Of a stretch of DNA of 64,000 bases, positions 11,289-20,262 are shown piece after piece (within the stretch, counting starts at the first letter, position 1; each line of letters begins with the position of its first letter). The DNA is from Streptomyces sp. Ru71 (lineage in GTDB: Bacteria > Actinomycetota > Actinomycetes > Streptomycetales > Streptomycetaceae). The translations under genes were made by a program, and so were the position numbers. The notes below the pieces were generated by a model that saw nothing but the letters and a program-made list of their open reading frames with translations, did no database searches and was not told where the DNA came from. Location of the stretch: positions 62,001 to 126,000 of the forward strand of contig NZ_PQSS01000004.1 in NCBI RefSeq assembly GCF_002920535.1, in the 5' to 3' direction.

Positions 11289-13850
11289 GTGACCCCCCGT
11301 CGACAGTCCAGCGGTCCGGATCCGGCGAACACGCCGCGCCAGGCGGCCGAGGAGACCGGCGCGGTGCACCGCGCCGCCGTGAAGAAGACAGCGAAGAAGG
11401 TGGTCGAGAAGACGGTGCGCGAGGCGGTGCGCGAGGCCGCCGCCGAGCAGGAGGTGCCGCAGAAGGCGGCGGTGCCCGCCAAGAAGGCCGCCCGGCAGGC
11501 CGCCGCGAAGAAGGCGGCGAAGAAGGTCCCGGCGAAGCGGACGCCCGCGAAGAAGGTCGCCGCGGTCAAACGTCCCGCCGAGGCGGATCCGGCCGACCCG
11601 CCGGCCACCGCGCCGCGGGCCGTCCCGGACGGTCCGGATCCGGAGGTGACCGTCCCCGTCCCCGTCGCTCCCGCCCTGGACCTCGGGGACCGTGAGCGGC
11701 TGCTCGCCGGTACCCACCACGACCCGCACGCCGTGCTCGGCGCCCACCCGGTGGCCGACGGGGTGGTGGTGCGGGCCCTGCGGCCCTACGCGCGCTCCGT
11801 CACCGTGGTCGCCGACGGCGTGCGCGCCGAGCTGCACCACGACGGGGACGGCTTCTTCTCGGGCCTGCTGCCGCTGCGGGAGGTCCCGGCGTACCGGCTG
11901 CTGGTGACGTACCGGGACGCCGTGCTGGACACCGAGGACGCCTACCGCTTCCTGCCCACCCTGGGCGATCTGGACCTGCATCTGATCGGCGAGGGCCGGC
12001 ACGAGCAGCTGTGGCAGGTGCTCGGCGCGCATCCGATGACGCACCAGGGCGTGTCCGGCACCCGCTTCTCGGTGTGGGCGCCGAACGCGCGCGGGGTGCG
12101 GGTGGCCGGCACCTTCAACTTCTGGGACGGCACCGCCTTCCCGATGCGCTCGCTGGGCTCGACCGGCGTGTGGGAGCTGTTCGTGCCCGGCATCGGCGAG
12201 GGCGAGCTGTACAAGTTCGAGATCACCCGCCCGGACGGCTCCAGGACGATGCGCGCCGACCCGCTGGCCCGCCGCACCCAGGTCCCGCCGGAGACGGCGT
12301 CGATCGTCACGTCGTCGCAGTACGAGTGGGGCGACGGGGACTGGCTGGCCCGCCGGGCCGAGGTGCCCGCGCACGAGGCGCCGTTCTCGGTGTACGAGGT
12401 GCACCTGGCGTCCTGGCGGCCGGGGCTGACCTACCGCGAGCTGGCCGATCAGCTGCCGGCGTACGTCAAGGACCTCGGGTTCACGCACGTGGAGCTGATG
12501 CCGGTCGCCGAGCACCCCTTCGGCGGCTCCTGGGGCTACCAGGTCACCGGCTTCTACGCCCCCACCGCCCGGCTCGGCACCCCGGACGACTTCCGGTACC
12601 TGGTGGACCGGCTGCACCAGGCCGGCATCGGGGTGCTGATGGACTGGGTGCCGGCGCACTTCCCGCGCGACGACTGGGCGCTGGCGGAGTTCGACGGCCG
12701 GCCCCTGTACGAGCACTCCGACCCGCTGCGGGCCGCGCACCCGGACTGGGGGACGCTGGAGTTCGACTTCGGCCGCACCGAGGTGCGCAACTTCCTGGTG
12801 GCCAACGCGGTGTACTGGTGCGAGGAGTTCCACATCGACGGGCTGCGCGTGGACGCCGTCGCCTCGATGCTCTACCTGGACTACTCGCGCGAGTCGGGCC
12901 AGTGGACGCCGAACCAGTACGGCGGCCGGGAGAACCTGGACGCGGTGGCGTTCCTGCAGGAGATGAACGCGACCGTGTACCGCAGGGTGCCGGGCGTGGT
13001 GACGGTCGCCGAGGAGTCCACGGCCTGGGACGGCGTCACCCGTGCCACCCACCACAAGGGCCCGAGCGGCTTCGGCGGGCTCGGCTTCGGGCTGAAGTGG
13101 AACATGGGCTGGATGCACGACTCGCTCCAGTACATGAGCCACGACCCCGTCCACCGCAAGTACCACCACCACGAGATGACGTTCTCGATGGTGTACGCGT
13201 ACAGCGAGAACTACGTGCTGCCCATCTCGCACGACGAGGTGGTGCACGGCAAGAAGTCGCTGGTGTCGAAGATGCCGGGCGACTGGTGGCAGCAGCGCGC
13301 CAACCTGCGCGCCTATCTGGCCTTCATGTGGGCGCACCCCGGCAAGCAGCTGCTGTTCATGGGGCAGGAGTTCGCGCAGGGCTCGGAGTGGTCCGAGGCG
13401 CGCGGCCCGGACTGGTGGCTGCTCGACCCGTCCTACGGGGCCGAGGCCGACCACCGGGGCGTGCTGGACCTGGTCCGCGACCTGAACGCCCGCTACCGGG
13501 CGACGCCGGCGCTGTGGCAGCGGGACATCCATCCCGACGGCTTCCAGTGGATCGTCGGCGACGCGGCGGAGGACAACGTCTTCGCGTTCCTGCGCTACGA
13601 CGCCGACGGCAGCCCCCTGCTGGCGGTCTCCAACCTCGCCCCCGTGGTCCGCCCCGACTACCGCCTCGGCGTTCCCGACGACATCCCCGCCTGGCACGAG
13701 GTGATCAACACGGACGCGGCCCGCTACGGCGGCAGCGACGTCACCGGCCCCGACCCGGTCAAGCCGGAGCCGCAGGGCAGCCACGGCCGCCCCGCGAGCA
13801 TCCGGCTGACCCTGCCGCCGCTGGCTACGGTGTGGCTGCGGCCTGCCTGA
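11289..13850 (+). CDS. glgB: 1,4-alpha-glucan branching enzyme with Lys/Ala-rich N-terminal extension
   Basis: 853 residues, GH13_9. It introduces alpha-1,6 branches into the GlgE-made glucan. GTG 11289 follows AGGAGG by 8 nt, so the extension is probably translated. Residues 1 to about 130 are low-complexity and basic, rich in AAKK and PAKK motifs like histone H1 tails, then become acidic and Pro-rich. An N1 CBM48-type domain starts near [20 protein letters not shown] and a second near [20 protein letters not shown]. Catalytic residues are Asp522 ([11 protein letters not shown]), Glu575 (VAEESTAW) and Asp649 ([13 protein letters not shown]). The 53-residue D-E spacing equals that in E. coli GlgB. 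The 3' end overlaps the convergent helD-like gene by 26 bp. Confidence 0.96.
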   Translation: MTPRRQSSGPDPANTPRQAAEETGAVHRAAVKKTAKKVVEKTVREAVREAAAEQEVPQKAAVPAKKAARQAAAKKAAKKVPAKRTPAKKVAAVKRPAEADPADPPATAPRAVPDGPDPEVTVPVPVAPALDLGDRERLLAGTHHDPHAVLGAHPVADGVVVRALRPYARSVTVVADGVRAELHHDGDGFFSGLLPLREVPAYRLLVTYRDAVLDTEDAYRFLPTLGDLDLHLIGEGRHEQLWQVLGAHPMTHQGVSGTRFSVWAPNARGVRVAGTFNFWDGTAFPMRSLGSTGVWELFVPGIGEGELYKFEITRPDGSRTMRADPLARRTQVPPETASIVTSSQYEWGDGDWLARRAEVPAHEAPFSVYEVHLASWRPGLTYRELADQLPAYVKDLGFTHVELMPVAEHPFGGSWGYQVTGFYAPTARLGTPDDFRYLVDRLHQAGIGVLMDWVPAHFPRDDWALAEFDGRPLYEHSDPLRAAHPDWGTLEFDFGRTEVRNFLVANAVYWCEEFHIDGLRVDAVASMLYLDYSRESGQWTPNQYGGRENLDAVAFLQEMNATVYRRVPGVVTVAEESTAWDGVTRATHHKGPSGFGGLGFGLKWNMGWMHDSLQYMSHDPVHRKYHHHEMTFSMVYAYSENYVLPISHDEVVHGKKSLVSKMPGDWWQQRANLRAYLAFMWAHPGKQLLFMGQEFAQGSEWSEARGPDWWLLDPSYGAEADHRGVLDLVRDLNARYRATPALWQRDIHPDGFQWIVGDAAEDNVFAFLRYDADGSPLLAVSNLAPVVRPDYRLGVPDDIPAWHEVINTDAARYGGSDVTGPDPVKPEPQGSHGRPASIRLTLPPLATVWLRPA

Positions 13851-16092
13851 GCCCGTCGGGCAGCTGCCCGGTGTGCAGGACGCCGAGGCGCTGGGTGGCC
13901 CGGGTGAGGGCGACGTACAGGTCGCTCGTGCCGTAGTGGCCGGGCTCGACGACCAGGACGGAGTCGAACTCCAGGCCCTTGGCCTGGCGCGGGTCGAGCA
14001 GGACCACGGTCCGCGTCAGGTCGGGCTCCGCGCCGGCCGTCACGCCGTCCAGCCGGGCGGCGAGGCGGCGGTGCAGCTCGCGCGGGGCGATCACGGCGAG
14101 CCGGCCCTCGGCCGGGGTCAGCTCGGCGACGGCCTTCTCCACCGCGCCGGGCAGGTCGTCGGTGCCGCGCACCCAGGGCCGTACGCCGGTGCTGCGCACG
14201 GACTGCGGGGGCTCGAAACCGGGGTGCTCGGCGCGCACGACGGCCGCCGCCAGCTCCATGATCTCCGCGGGGGTGCGGTAGTTGACGCCGAGGCGGGTGT
14301 GCTCCCAGCGGTCCTCGACGTAGGGCGCCAGGATGCCCTCCCAGGAGCCGACGCCGGCCGCCTCGGCGGTCTGCACCGGGTCGCCGACCAGGGTCATCGA
14401 GCGGGTCGGGCAGCGGCGCATCAGCAGCCGCCAGGCCATCGGCGACAGCTCCTGCGCCTCGTCGACAATGATGTGCCCGAACGCCCAGGTGCGGTCGGCC
14501 GCGGCCCGCTCCGCGGCGGAGCGGTGGTCGGCCTCCTCCTGCCGTTCGGCGAACCGCTCGGCGTCGATGATGTCGTGCGCGGAGAGCACCTCGGAGGACT
14601 CCGGGTCGTCCTCCTCCTTGTCCTCGAACTCGTAGGTGCGCGAGGCGTAGGAGACGTCGAGGACGCCCTGGGCGTAGGCGATCTGGGCCTCGCGTTCCCG
14701 GTCGGCGCGGGCGCGGGCGAGGCGGTCGTCCTCGCCGAGGAGTTCGGCGGCCTCGTCCAGCAGCGGCACGTCGGCGGTGGTCCAGGCCCGGGTGACCGGG
14801 CGGCGGACGGCGGCCGCGTCCTCGTCGCTCAGGTATCCCTCGGGGCCGGCGAGGAAGTCGGCGACCAGCCGCTGCGGGGTCAGCCACGGCCACAGCTGGT
14901 CGATGGCCGACCAGACCTCGGGGTTCTCGGCGAGCTCGTCGCGGATCTGGGTGATGTCGCTCGCGTCGAGCAGGCTGGAGCCGTCGTAGGGGTCGGTGCC
15001 GACGCGTTCGGCGTACAGCTCGGTGAGGGTGTTGAGGATGTGCCCCTCGAAGTACTCGCGGGCCACGTTGTGCGGCAGCTTGGCGGCGCGGGTCTTCTCC
15101 CGGGCGACGTTCACCAGGCCGTCGTCGAGCATGAGGACCTCACGGTCGTGCTCGATGGCGATGACCGGGTCGGGCAGCGCCTGCCGGTCGCGTACGACGG
15201 CGGCGAGCACGTCGGCCATGTCCGCGCGGCCCTTGACCGCGGCGGCCTCGGGCGTGTCCGTGGCGGTGGCCCGCACGCCGGGGAACAGCTCGCCGACCGT
15301 GGCGAGCAGCACGCCGGTCTCGCCCAGGGCGGGCAGCACCTCGCCGATGTAGCCGAGGAAGGCCGGGTTGGGTCCGACGATCAGCACGGCGCGCTTGGCG
15401 AGCAGCTCGCGGTGCTCGTAGAGGAGGTAGGCGGCCCGGTGCAGGGCGACGGCCGTCTTGCCGGTGCCGGGGCCGCCCTCGACGACCAGGACCCCGCGGT
15501 GGGGTGCCCGGATGATCTCGTCCTGCTCGGCCTGGATGGTCTGCACGATGTCGCTCATCCGGCCGGTGCGTGCCGAGTTCAGCGCGGCCAGCAGCACGGC
15601 GTCGCCCGCCGGGTCCTCGTGGCCGGTGCGCTCCCGGTCGCCGACGTCGAGGAACTCGTCGTGCAGGTCGGTGACCTTGCGGCCCTCGGTGGAGATGTGC
15701 CGGCGGCGGCGCAGCCCCATCGGCGTGTGCCCGGTCGCCACGTAGAAGGGCCGGGCCACCTCGGCACGCCAGTCGAGGAGGATCGGGGTGCGCTCGGTGT
15801 CGTTCTCGCGCAGCCCGATCCGGCCGATGTGGTGGCTGGTGCCGTCGGTGAGGTCGATACGGCCGAAGCACAGCGAGCCGTCCACCGCGTTCAGCGCGGC
15901 GAGCAGCCCCGAGCGCTCGGCGACGAGGATGTCCCGCTCCAGGCGGGCCTGCATGGGCTTGTCGCCCTGCGCGAGCGCGTCCTGGACGGCGGCCTCGGTG
16001 TCGCCGCGCAGCGCGTCCACGCGCGCGTACAGACCGTCGATGAATTCCTGCTCGTGCCGCAATTCATCGTCCGGAAATTCGCTGTTTGACAA
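13825..16092 (-). CDS. HelD/HelR-type UvrD-like ATPase acting on RNA polymerase
   Basis: 755 residues. It belongs to the superfamily 1 (UvrD/Rep-like) HelD group, whose members remove or recycle stalled RNA polymerase. The Streptomyces member HelR gives rifamycin tolerance. The N-terminal helical hairpin ([19 protein letters not shown], acidic around it) would enter the polymerase secondary channel. Walker A is GGPGTGKTA with Lys212. Motif II is [15 protein letters not shown], followed by [11 protein letters not shown] and, at the C-terminus, [17 protein letters not shown]. The best start is TTG 16092, with GGGAG 5 nt upstream; ATG candidates lie too far inside. I saw no obvious rifamycin-associated element upstream. 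A strong opposing promoter overlaps its start (16086-16115). Confidence 0.9.
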   Translation of the reverse strand: MSNSEFPDDELRHEQEFIDGLYARVDALRGDTEAAVQDALAQGDKPMQARLERDILVAERSGLLAALNAVDGSLCFGRIDLTDGTSHHIGRIGLRENDTERTPILLDWRAEVARPFYVATGHTPMGLRRRRHISTEGRKVTDLHDEFLDVGDRERTGHEDPAGDAVLLAALNSARTGRMSDIVQTIQAEQDEIIRAPHRGVLVVEGGPGTGKTAVALHRAAYLLYEHRELLAKRAVLIVGPNPAFLGYIGEVLPALGETGVLLATVGELFPGVRATATDTPEAAAVKGRADMADVLAAVVRDRQALPDPVIAIEHDREVLMLDDGLVNVAREKTRAAKLPHNVAREYFEGHILNTLTELYAERVGTDPYDGSSLLDASDITQIRDELAENPEVWSAIDQLWPWLTPQRLVADFLAGPEGYLSDEDAAAVRRPVTRAWTTADVPLLDEAAELLGEDDRLARARADREREAQIAYAQGVLDVSYASRTYEFEDKEEDDPESSEVLSAHDIIDAERFAERQEEADHRSAAERAAADRTWAFGHIIVDEAQELSPMAWRLLMRRCPTRSMTLVGDPVQTAEAAGVGSWEGILAPYVEDRWEHTRLGVNYRTPAEIMELAAAVVRAEHPGFEPPQSVRSTGVRPWVRGTDDLPGAVEKAVAELTPAEGRLAVIAPRELHRRLAARLDGVTAGAEPDLTRTVVLLDPRQAKGLEFDSVLVVEPGHYGTSDLYVALTRATQRLGVLHTGQLPDGLRQAAATP

Positions 16093-16115
16093 TTCCGCTC
16101 CCGCCCGGATATACT
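16086..16115 (+). promoter_or_regulatory. Consensus housekeeping promoter reading away from the helD-like gene
   Basis: TTGACA (16086-16091), an 18-nt spacer and TATACT (16110-16115) read rightward. Transcription should start near 16122. No annotated gene lies downstream before the bidirectional terminator at 16178-16215. This is the best sigma-70-type match I noticed in the window. Confidence 0.75.
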
Positions 16116-16134
16116 GTGCTCACAAAGCTTCTCC

Positions 16135-16158
16135 GTGACCTCTTTTCAAGGAAGTCAC
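16135..16158. promoter_or_regulatory. Imperfect 24-bp palindrome upstream of the helD-like gene
   Basis: Arms GTGACCTC and GAAGTCAC (7 of 8 pair) flank an 8-bp centre. It lies 43 bp before the TTG start of the helD-like gene, so it could be an operator for that gene or a hairpin in the candidate small RNA. Confidence 0.4.
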
Positions 16159-16177
16159 GAACCAATGAATATACGCA

Positions 16178-16215
16178 AAGAAATCCCCCGAGCGCAATTG
16201 CTCGGGGGATTTCTT
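16178..16215. terminator. Bidirectional terminator between thioredoxin and helD-like genes
   Basis: A perfect 16-bp stem (16178-16193 with 16200-16215) and a 6-nt loop are T-rich on both exits. It ends the minus-strand merR-thioredoxin transcript and the candidate plus-strand small RNA. Confidence 0.9.
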
Positions 16216-16229
16216 CTGTTCGGGGGCGG

Positions 16230-16562
16230 TCAGAGCACGTCGGCGAGCTCCTGCAGCAGCCGCCGCTTGGGCCGGGCGCCCACCATCGACTTCACCGGCT
16301 CCCCGCCGGAGAACACCAGCAGGGTGGGCGTGGCCATCACGCCGTACCCGATGGTCGTCTCCGGATTGCGGTCCACGTCGATCTGCACGATCTTGATCCG
16401 TCCGGCCTCCTCGGCGGCGACGGCGCTCAGCACCGGCGCGAGCTGCCGGCAGGGCCCGCACCACTCGGCGGTGAACTGCACCAGCACCGGAAGCCCGGCC
16501 TGCAGCACCTCGCGCGCGAAGTCCGCGTCGGTCACCTCGGCCACCCCGTCCGCCTTGATCAT
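16230..16562 (-). CDS. Thioredoxin
   Basis: 110 residues, one thioredoxin domain with the canonical WCGPC active site (Cys35, Cys38), the VQIDVDRNPETTIGYGVMATPTLLVF core and cis-proline in ATPT. It reduces protein disulfides in the cytoplasm. ATG 16562 overlaps the MerR stop as ATGA, and GGAGGG lies upstream, so translation is coupled to the regulator. The coupling suggests that this thioredoxin is induced by the thiol or electrophile signal sensed by the MerR protein. A bidirectional terminator follows. Confidence 0.96.
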   Translation of the reverse strand: MIKADGVAEVTDADFAREVLQAGLPVLVQFTAEWCGPCRQLAPVLSAVAAEEAGRIKIVQIDVDRNPETTIGYGVMATPTLLVFSGGEPVKSMVGARPKRRLLQELADVL

Positions 16563-16987
16563 CTCTCCTGCCCTCCCAGCTCGCACCGCGGCTCCGGACC
16601 CCCCGGAACCAGCGCCTCGGCGGCCAGCTCGCCCAGGGCGTGCTCGGCCTTCGCCAGCTGCGCGGCCACGGTCGCCCGCACCCCGCTCAGCTCGCCGATC
16701 AGCGCGTCCAGCTCGGCCAGCTTGCGCCGGTAGACCGCGACCGACGCCGGGCACGAGTCCCCCTCGGGGTGCCCGGCGCGCAGGCACTCCACGAACGGCC
16801 GGGTCTCCTCCAGCTCGAACCCGACGTCCTGCAGCGTCCTGATCTGCTCCAGCAGCTTCAGGTCCCGCTCGTCGTAGGCGCGGTGCCCGTTGGCGTCCCG
16901 GCGCGCGGGCAGCAGCCCCCGTGCCTCGTAGTACCGCAGCGTCCGCGTGGTGGTCCCGGCCCGTGCGGCCAGCTCGCCGATTCGCAT
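16559..16987 (-). CDS. MerR family regulator
   Basis: 142 residues. MRIGELAARAGTTTRTLRYYEARGLLPARRDANGHRAYDERDLKLLEQI is a textbook MerR winged helix. A coiled dimerisation helix follows, then a Cys-containing stretch FVECLRAGHPEGDSCPASVAVYRR, with two cysteines that could sense metal or redox state. ATG 16987 is chosen because it begins the HTH; the frame can be extended 11 residues upstream without support. A perfect palindrome of the MerR operator type lies 15 nt upstream. It is cotranscribed with thioredoxin. The inducer is unknown. Confidence 0.93.
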   Translation of the reverse strand: MRIGELAARAGTTTRTLRYYEARGLLPARRDANGHRAYDERDLKLLEQIRTLQDVGFELEETRPFVECLRAGHPEGDSCPASVAVYRRKLAELDALIGELSGVRATVAAQLAKAEHALGELAAEALVPGGPEPRCELGGQER

Positions 16988-17001
16988 GTCCGCGACCGTA
17001 T

Positions 17002-17023
17002 GCCTTGACGCCGGCGTCAAGGC
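17002..17023. promoter_or_regulatory. Perfect 22-bp palindrome, probable MerR operator
   Basis: The half-site is GCCTTGACGCC, mirrored exactly. It contains the TTGAC of a -35 element on the minus strand, as in MerR-controlled promoters, and lies directly upstream of merR. The lrp stop codon (17017-17019) lies inside it. Confidence 0.75.
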
Positions 17024-17535
17024 AAGCGCGGCAGCAGCGGCTTCTGCGCGACCGGGGAGGACAGCACGATCGACGTGGTGGTCCGGCCCAGCGCCGAGAT
17101 CTGCTCCAGCACCTGCTCCAGGTGACCGGTGTCCTCCACGGCGACCTTGAGGATCCAGCAGTCCTCGCCGACCACGTGGTGCACCTCGATGATCTCCGGG
17201 CGGGCGATCAGCTCCAGGGTCCTGGGGTGCTTGAGGGTGTACCCGCCGTGCGGATCGACCCGCACGAAGGCCTGGATGCCGTAGCCGAGGCGGGCCGGGG
17301 TCACACGGGCGCCGTAGCCGGTGACGACCCCGGACGCCTCCAGCCGGCGGACCCGCTCGGTCACCGCCGCCGGGCTCAGCCGCACCCGGCGCCCCAGCTC
17401 GCTGAGCTTGATCCGGCCGTCGGTCTGGAGCAGTTCGAGGATCTGCCGGTCCACTGCGTCGAGGGCCGCCGAAGTTTCGTTGGCGGTGGCGCGTGGATGC
17501 CGAGGTTCTTTCGGTGCGGCAGCCGGAACTCCCAT
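17017..17535 (-). CDS. Lrp/AsnC family regulator
   Basis: 172 residues. LDAVDRQILELLQTDGRIKLSELGRRVRLSPAAVTERVRRLEASGVVTGYGARV is the AsnC-type helix-turn-helix, followed by an RAM/ligand domain (IQAFVRVDPHGGYTLKHP...DCWILKVAVEDTGHLEQVLEQI). ATG 17535 is preceded by AGGGGG. A roughly 28-residue polar N-terminal extension precedes the HTH. It is divergent from the epimerase gene across only 69 nt, so it probably controls that operon and itself. The effector, likely an amino acid, cannot be told from sequence. Confidence 0.93.
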   Translation of the reverse strand: MGVPAAAPKEPRHPRATANETSAALDAVDRQILELLQTDGRIKLSELGRRVRLSPAAVTERVRRLEASGVVTGYGARVTPARLGYGIQAFVRVDPHGGYTLKHPRTLELIARPEIIEVHHVVGEDCWILKVAVEDTGHLEQVLEQISALGRTTTSIVLSSPVAQKPLLPRLP

Positions 17536-17604
17536 GGTTCCCCCTTCAGTGCGGACACGAGTGCCGAAAGAATTATCGATGTTGATCCACTCCAGGGGGA
17601 TGCG

Positions 17605-18510
17605 ATGCGTGAGGTTCTGGTCATCGGTGGAAACCGCTATTTCGGCAAGCGGCTCATCGAGCGGCTGCTGGCCGCCGGGGACCGGGTGACGGTCCTCAAC
17701 CGGGGGTCGTCCGCGGCGCCGGCCGGGGCGGAGCACCTGGTCGCCGACCGCGACGACGAGAGTGCGCTGCGCTCGGCGCTGGGCTCGCGCACCTTCGACG
17801 CCGTCGTCGACCAGGTCTGCTACACGCCGCGCCAGGCTCAGATCGCGCGGCGGGTGTTCAGCGGCCGCACCCGCCGGTACGTGATGACGTCGACGGTCGA
17901 GGTGTACGAGTACGAGGACTCCGTGGCGCCCGTGCGGGAGGACGCCGTGGATCCGCACACGGTCGCCGTCGACCTGGAACTGCCCTGGGACGACCCGGAG
18001 TTCCTGGAGTCCCACTACGGCGAGGGCAAGCGGCAGGCGGAGGCGGTGTTCGCGGCGGCGGCACCGGACCTGCCGTGGACGTCGGTGCGGGTGGCCCATG
18101 TGCTGGGCGGCGCCGACGACTTCACCGGCCGCCTCACGCACTACGCGGACCGCGTCCGGGCGGGCGAGCCGATCCGCGTCCCGCCGGTCAACCGCCCGGC
18201 GACGTACATCCACGTCGAGGAGATCGCCGACTTCCTGTTCTGGACGGTGGGCCAGGACTTCACGGGCCCGGTCAACGCGGCCTCGCACGGACTGCTGACC
18301 ACGGACGACCTGTGCGCGGAGGTCGCGGCGCACCTGCCGGAGGGCAAGACCGTGTTCCGGCCGGTGGAGGTCGGCGAGGTCTCCCCGTTCTCCTTCGCCC
18401 GCTTCTACGGCATGGACAACTCCCGGGCCGTCCGGCTCGGTTTCCCCTTCTCCCACGTACGGCAGTGGCTGCCCCGAGCCGTCGCCGAGACCCTCGGAAA
18501 GGACCTCTGA
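17605..18510 (+). CDS. NAD-dependent epimerase/dehydratase family protein
   Basis: 301 residues, extended short-chain dehydrogenase fold. The nucleotide site is VLVIGGNRYFGKRL (residues 4-17), a GGxxYFG variant seen in atypical and RNA-binding SDRs. The putative catalytic pair is Tyr138-x3-Lys142 (HYGEGK). The rest resembles sugar-nucleotide or isoflavone-reductase-like oxidoreductases; the substrate is unknown. ATG 17605 follows AGGGGGA. The aldo/keto reductase gene begins 2 nt after its stop, so the two form an operon, probably governed by the divergent Lrp regulator. Confidence 0.88.
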   Translation: MREVLVIGGNRYFGKRLIERLLAAGDRVTVLNRGSSAAPAGAEHLVADRDDESALRSALGSRTFDAVVDQVCYTPRQAQIARRVFSGRTRRYVMTSTVEVYEYEDSVAPVREDAVDPHTVAVDLELPWDDPEFLESHYGEGKRQAEAVFAAAAPDLPWTSVRVAHVLGGADDFTGRLTHYADRVRAGEPIRVPPVNRPATYIHVEEIADFLFWTVGQDFTGPVNAASHGLLTTDDLCAEVAAHLPEGKTVFRPVEVGEVSPFSFARFYGMDNSRAVRLGFPFSHVRQWLPRAVAETLGKDL

Positions 18511-18511
18511 C

Positions 18512-19417
18512 ATGCGTGACCGCCTTCTGGGCGACGTACGGGTGAGCGCGATCGGACTCGGCGCGATGCCGCTGTCGATCGAGGGCCGCCCCGACGAGGA
18601 GCGCGCCGTGGCCACCGTGCACGCGGCGCTGGACGCGGGCGTGACCCTGCTGGACACCGCCGACTCCTACCACCTGCCGGGCGCCGAGCCCGGCCACAAC
18701 GAGCTGCTGGTGGCCCGCGCGCTGGCGGCGTACGGCGGTGACACGTCCGGCGTGCTGGTGGCGACGAAGGGCGGGCGGGGCCGGCCGGCGGACGGCAGCT
18801 GGACGGTCGACGGCTCCCCGCGCCACCTGAAGTCCGCGGCCGAGGCGTCCCTGAAGCGGCTCGGCGTGGAGGCGATCGGCCTCTACCAGCTGCACAAGCC
18901 GGACCCCGTCGTCCCGTTCGCCGAGTCGGTCGGCGCCCTGCGCGAACTGCTCGACGAGGGCAAGATCCGGCTGGCCGGGATCTCCAACGCCACCGTGGAG
19001 CAGATCCGGCAGGCCCACGAGATCCTCGGCGACAAGCTGGCGTCGGTGCAGAACCGCTACTCCCCCGCCGTCCGCGACAGCGAGCCGGAACTGCGCCTGT
19101 GCGCGGAGCTGGGCCTGGCGTTCCTCCCGTGGAGCCCCCTGGGCGGCATCTCCCGCAGCTCCCTGGACGGCCCGTCCCGCCTGGAGGGCGAGAACCGCTT
19201 CACGGCCTTCCACACCGTGGCCCGCGACCGGGGCGTCAGCCCCCAGCGGATATGCCTGGCCTGGCTGCTGTCCCACGCCCCGAACATGCTCCCGATCCCG
19301 GGAGCGAGCCGCCCGTCCACGATCCAGGACTCGGCGGCCGCGGCGGACCTGGCGCTGAGCACGGAGGAACTGGGGCGGCTGGAGGCGTCGGTGGAGGTCA
19401 CGGCCCCCGGGGTCTAG
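18512..19417 (+). CDS. Aldo/keto reductase
   Basis: 301 residues, TIM-barrel NADPH-dependent carbonyl reductase. The catalytic tetrad is visible as Asp48 and Tyr53 (LLDTADSY), Lys86 (VATKGG) and His128 (YQLHKPD). The C-terminal cofactor segment is IPGASRPSTIQDSAAAADL. ATG 18512 lies 2 nt after the epimerase stop, with GGAAAGGA upstream. The physiological substrate is unknown. Its stop shares a CTAG tetranucleotide with the stop of the convergent DUF2127 gene. Confidence 0.94.
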   Translation: MRDRLLGDVRVSAIGLGAMPLSIEGRPDEERAVATVHAALDAGVTLLDTADSYHLPGAEPGHNELLVARALAAYGGDTSGVLVATKGGRGRPADGSWTVDGSPRHLKSAAEASLKRLGVEAIGLYQLHKPDPVVPFAESVGALRELLDEGKIRLAGISNATVEQIRQAHEILGDKLASVQNRYSPAVRDSEPELRLCAELGLAFLPWSPLGGISRSSLDGPSRLEGENRFTAFHTVARDRGVSPQRICLAWLLSHAPNMLPIPGASRPSTIQDSAAAADLALSTEELGRLEASVEVTAPGV

Positions 19418-20181
19418 AGAGCGACCTTGGCCGCCGCCTCCTTCACCTCCAGCAAGGACTCGCTGCGGCGTTCCTCGTCGAAGGCGCGGCGGCCGCCTCG
19501 GAGGCCGAAGAGGCGTTTGGCCAGGGCGATGTAGAGGACCGCCAGGATGTTGAGGACCAGGGTGGCGATCTTCAGCGCGCTGACGTGCTCGGTGAGTTCG
19601 TAGATCTCCAGCGGCAGGAAGGCGGCGGTGGCGACCACCGTCAGGTACTCCGCCCAGCGTTTGGCGTACCACAGGCCGACCGCCTCGACGATCTCGACGA
19701 TCGCGTAGGCGAGGAGGAGGCCGGCGACGAGCAGGAGCGTGGAGTGCTGGTAGCCGAACGCCTTCTGGACGGAGCCGACGACCGGCGAGTGGTCGAGGTC
19801 GTAGTGGAAGTGGCGGAAGACCGGGCGAAAGACGTCGAGGTACTCGTCGAAGAGCCGGCGCACCGCGTCCTGGCTGTTGGAGAACTTCCACACCGCTGCC
19901 GCGACCAGCACGATGAACACCCCGCGCAGCACCCGCTCGATCGCGAGGAAGCGCAGGATGAACAGGTCCCGCAGCACCTTGCCGCGCGGCACCAGCGGCG
20001 CCTCGGCGGCCGGGCCCGAACCGTGCGGCTCGCCGAGGACGAAGTCGCCGCAGCGCAGGCACCGCCACACGTCGCCGAGCGCGGTGTCGGCGTGCAGCCG
20101 TACCCGCAGCCGGGGGTCGTCCGGCGCGTACGTCACGTGGCCGCGCCGCGCGCACGTCCGCCGGTTCCAGTCGATGTTCAT
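19414..20181 (-). CDS. DUF2127 family membrane protein
   Basis: 255 residues. The N-terminal cytoplasmic part has a CxxC pair (WRCLRCGDFV) and an upstream Cys/His stretch (CARRGH) that could form a small zinc knuckle. About four hydrophobic helices follow: LRGVFIVLVAAAVW, LLLVAGLLLAYAIVEIVEAVGLW, YLTVVATAAFLPLEIYEL and IATLVLNILAVLYIAL. The AIVEIVEAVGLWYAKRWAEYLTV block is typical of DUF2127. The function is unknown. ATG 20181 follows AGGAGG by 8 nt. Confidence 0.85.
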   Translation of the reverse strand: MNIDWNRRTCARRGHVTYAPDDPRLRVRLHADTALGDVWRCLRCGDFVLGEPHGSGPAAEAPLVPRGKVLRDLFILRFLAIERVLRGVFIVLVAAAVWKFSNSQDAVRRLFDEYLDVFRPVFRHFHYDLDHSPVVGSVQKAFGYQHSTLLLVAGLLLAYAIVEIVEAVGLWYAKRWAEYLTVVATAAFLPLEIYELTEHVSALKIATLVLNILAVLYIALAKRLFGLRGGRRAFDEERRSESLLEVKEAAAKVAL

Positions 20182-20262
20182 CCCCCGAGCCTCCTGTGAG
20201 AAGCGTGCCGCACCATGACCGGTGCGGCACGCTAGGGGAGGAGGTTAAGAGTTCGGTGAGAT

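Larger units (their letters stand above)
16122..16217 (+). ncRNA. Candidate small RNA (about 95 nt)
   Basis: Predicted from the TTGACA-18-TATACT promoter to a 16-bp terminator stem ending in TTTCTT. The 5' half contains an imperfect hairpin (16135-16158). AAGGAAG (16150-16154 region) precedes ATG 16165, so a short leader peptide (MNIRKEIPRAQ...) could be made, but its frame runs through the terminator. Existence and exact ends are inferred. Confidence 0.45.

Noticed and set aside
10893..13784. 963-codon minus-strand frame over glgB and pep2
   Set aside because: Antisense shadow; both genes beneath have conserved catalytic residues.
13873..16089. 738-codon plus-strand frame over the helD-like gene
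   Set aside because: Antisense of a well-supported ATPase; no ribosome site and low-complexity product.
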